Assembly: GCA_005881495.1 (NCBI GenBank) | Contig: VBHI01000121.1 | Location: 1-15,667 of the forward strand | Direction: 5' to 3' | From: Chloroflexota bacterium | Lineage (GTDB): Bacteria > Chloroflexota > Ktedonobacteria > Ktedonobacterales > Ktedonobacteraceae | DNA: 15,667 bases | Shown here: positions 14,997 through 15,667 of the stretch, piece by piece | How the letters are laid out: each line of letters opens with the position of its first letter | How positions within the stretch are numbered: position 1 is the stretch's first letter | Position numbers and translations under genes: made by a program | Notes under the pieces: model-generated | Told to the model about the DNA's origin: nothing | The model's database searches: none | Seen by the model: the letters and a program-made list of their open reading frames with translations, nothing else

Positions 14997-15544
14997 TACG
15001 CATGCCTTTCCGTGTGAGAACTTCACGATACCTACCCTGCACACCGCTATCAACTGGCGTGCTCTGGCCCATTTTCATGAGCTGCCCCTTCACTGGTTCG
15101 TCACCTCGTTGTTTTTCCCAGCTACTATGGGGGTTCCGTGGCCCTGGGTGTCGCCACCGGTAGGCCATCCCGCTTTTGCCCATACGAAACGTTGAGTGCG
15201 TGTAGGGCCCCTTCTGTTCCTTCTCAGGCTCCTTGCCTGCCACTCGCTGGAGAGAGCATTGCACACCCGGATACAACTGGTGTGTATTCCAGCGTCACCA
15301 CTTCGGGCATGGTGGGGTGGATATGGGCACTATCGTGCAGAACTCAGGTTTGACAGTCCCAGTCTACCCTTGCGCACAGGACTTGCAGAGCCACAGCATA
15401 CATGCCTTCTGCCGCCCTCCGCTTTATTGACATGCTGTTTTCCTCTTCAGGTTTCCCTTCTAAGTAAGTCATTGTCCTAGAGGTTGTTTGCTCTCAACCT
15501 CTCCTGCATCATGCAGGAATTTCGTATGCACCGACACGGCGCAC

Positions 15545-15667
15545 GTACCCCACCCATTCGGTGTCCCGCTTGCGGCTCTCGCGGGCATCCGTCTCATAGG
15601 GAGATACCACCCGCTCGGCATTGGGAACCAACGGGCTATCCCGCCAGCACACCACGTCGTCGATCCG
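15545..15667 (-). pseudogene. IS1182-family transposase, 5' exon (partial, runs off the right edge)
   Basis: The 41 codons up to the intron read RIDDVVCWRDSPLVPNAERV, then VSPYETDARESRKRDTEWVGY, without a stop. This is the segment of IS1182-type transposases before and including the RDTxWVGYKVHL motif. Its last codon, TAC (Tyr), joins directly to AAA GTC CAT of the 3' exon after splicing. The N-terminus and this IS end lie beyond the window. Confidence 0.85.

Larger units (their letters stand above)
13068..15544 (-). mobile_element. Group II intron inserted in sense orientation in the transposase gene
   Basis: On the reverse strand the intron starts GTGCG (15544-15540), matching the GUGYG 5' consensus, and ends CCTAC at 13068 (AY 3' consensus), giving 2477 nt. 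Removing it joins GAATGGGTGGGGTAC to AAAGTCCATTTT, restoring EWVGYKVHF of the IS1182 transposase in frame. Domains I-III lie at about 15544-15010, the maturase ORF occupies domain IV, domain V is at 13125-13159 and domain VI lies between it and the 3' end. A candidate EBS1, GTATCC (15274-15269, intron position about 271), pairs with exon bases GGGTAC including one G-U wobble. The preceding U could pair with the first 3'-exon base A. Splicing needs a maturase in trans, because the encoded one is frameshifted. Confidence 0.9.

Overview
The window looks like an accessory, heavily rearranged stretch from a GC-rich bacterium of the Chloroflexota, most likely a Ktedonobacter-like organism. This placement is inferred from very large multidomain regulators (BTAD-ATPase-TPR, and kinase-NB-ARC-TPR-LuxR), an NB-ARC/WD40-type relic, an IS1182-family transposase and a group II intron occurring together. 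No rRNA, tRNA or other taxonomic marker is present.

Layout. Positions 1-218 (-) hold an acyl-CoA dehydrogenase C-terminal relic with no start. Positions 518-1423 (-) encode an intact B-type dye-decolorizing peroxidase. Positions 1500-3701 (-) encode a BTAD-family regulator that has lost its whole TPR half; its stop codon overlaps a strong extended -10 box pointing at the peroxidase. Positions 3698-3928 (-) hold the first ~34 codons of an aldehyde dehydrogenase running out of homology, with its chance stop overlapping the regulator's start. Positions 3930-4264 are a divergent intergenic region with three ~22-nt repeats built on AAAGATATA. Positions 4265-7705 (+) encode a Ser/Thr kinase-NB-ARC-TPR-LuxR regulator missing the kinase N-terminus. 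Positions 7855-11565 (+) encode the full-length paralogue of the BTAD regulator. Positions 11712-12101 (+) hold a collapsed NB-ARC...WD40-tail pseudogene. From 12319 to the right edge (-) lies an IS1182-type transposase split by a 2477-nt group II intron whose ends can be placed to the base.

Working together. The intact or near-intact proteins form a signalling cluster: two AfsR/SARP-like STAND regulators in inverted orientation around a kinase-STAND-LuxR protein, with a heme peroxidase as the only obvious enzyme and possible target. The rest is debris: at least four genes are cut at clean homology boundaries, and both the transposase and the intron maturase carry frameshifts. The most solid unusual result is the group II intron inserted in sense orientation in the WVGYK motif of the transposase, with in-frame exon ligation predicted. 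The most interesting regulatory candidates are the repeat array before the kinase gene and the promoter/palindrome before the peroxidase gene. I did not find a convincing wholly new system.
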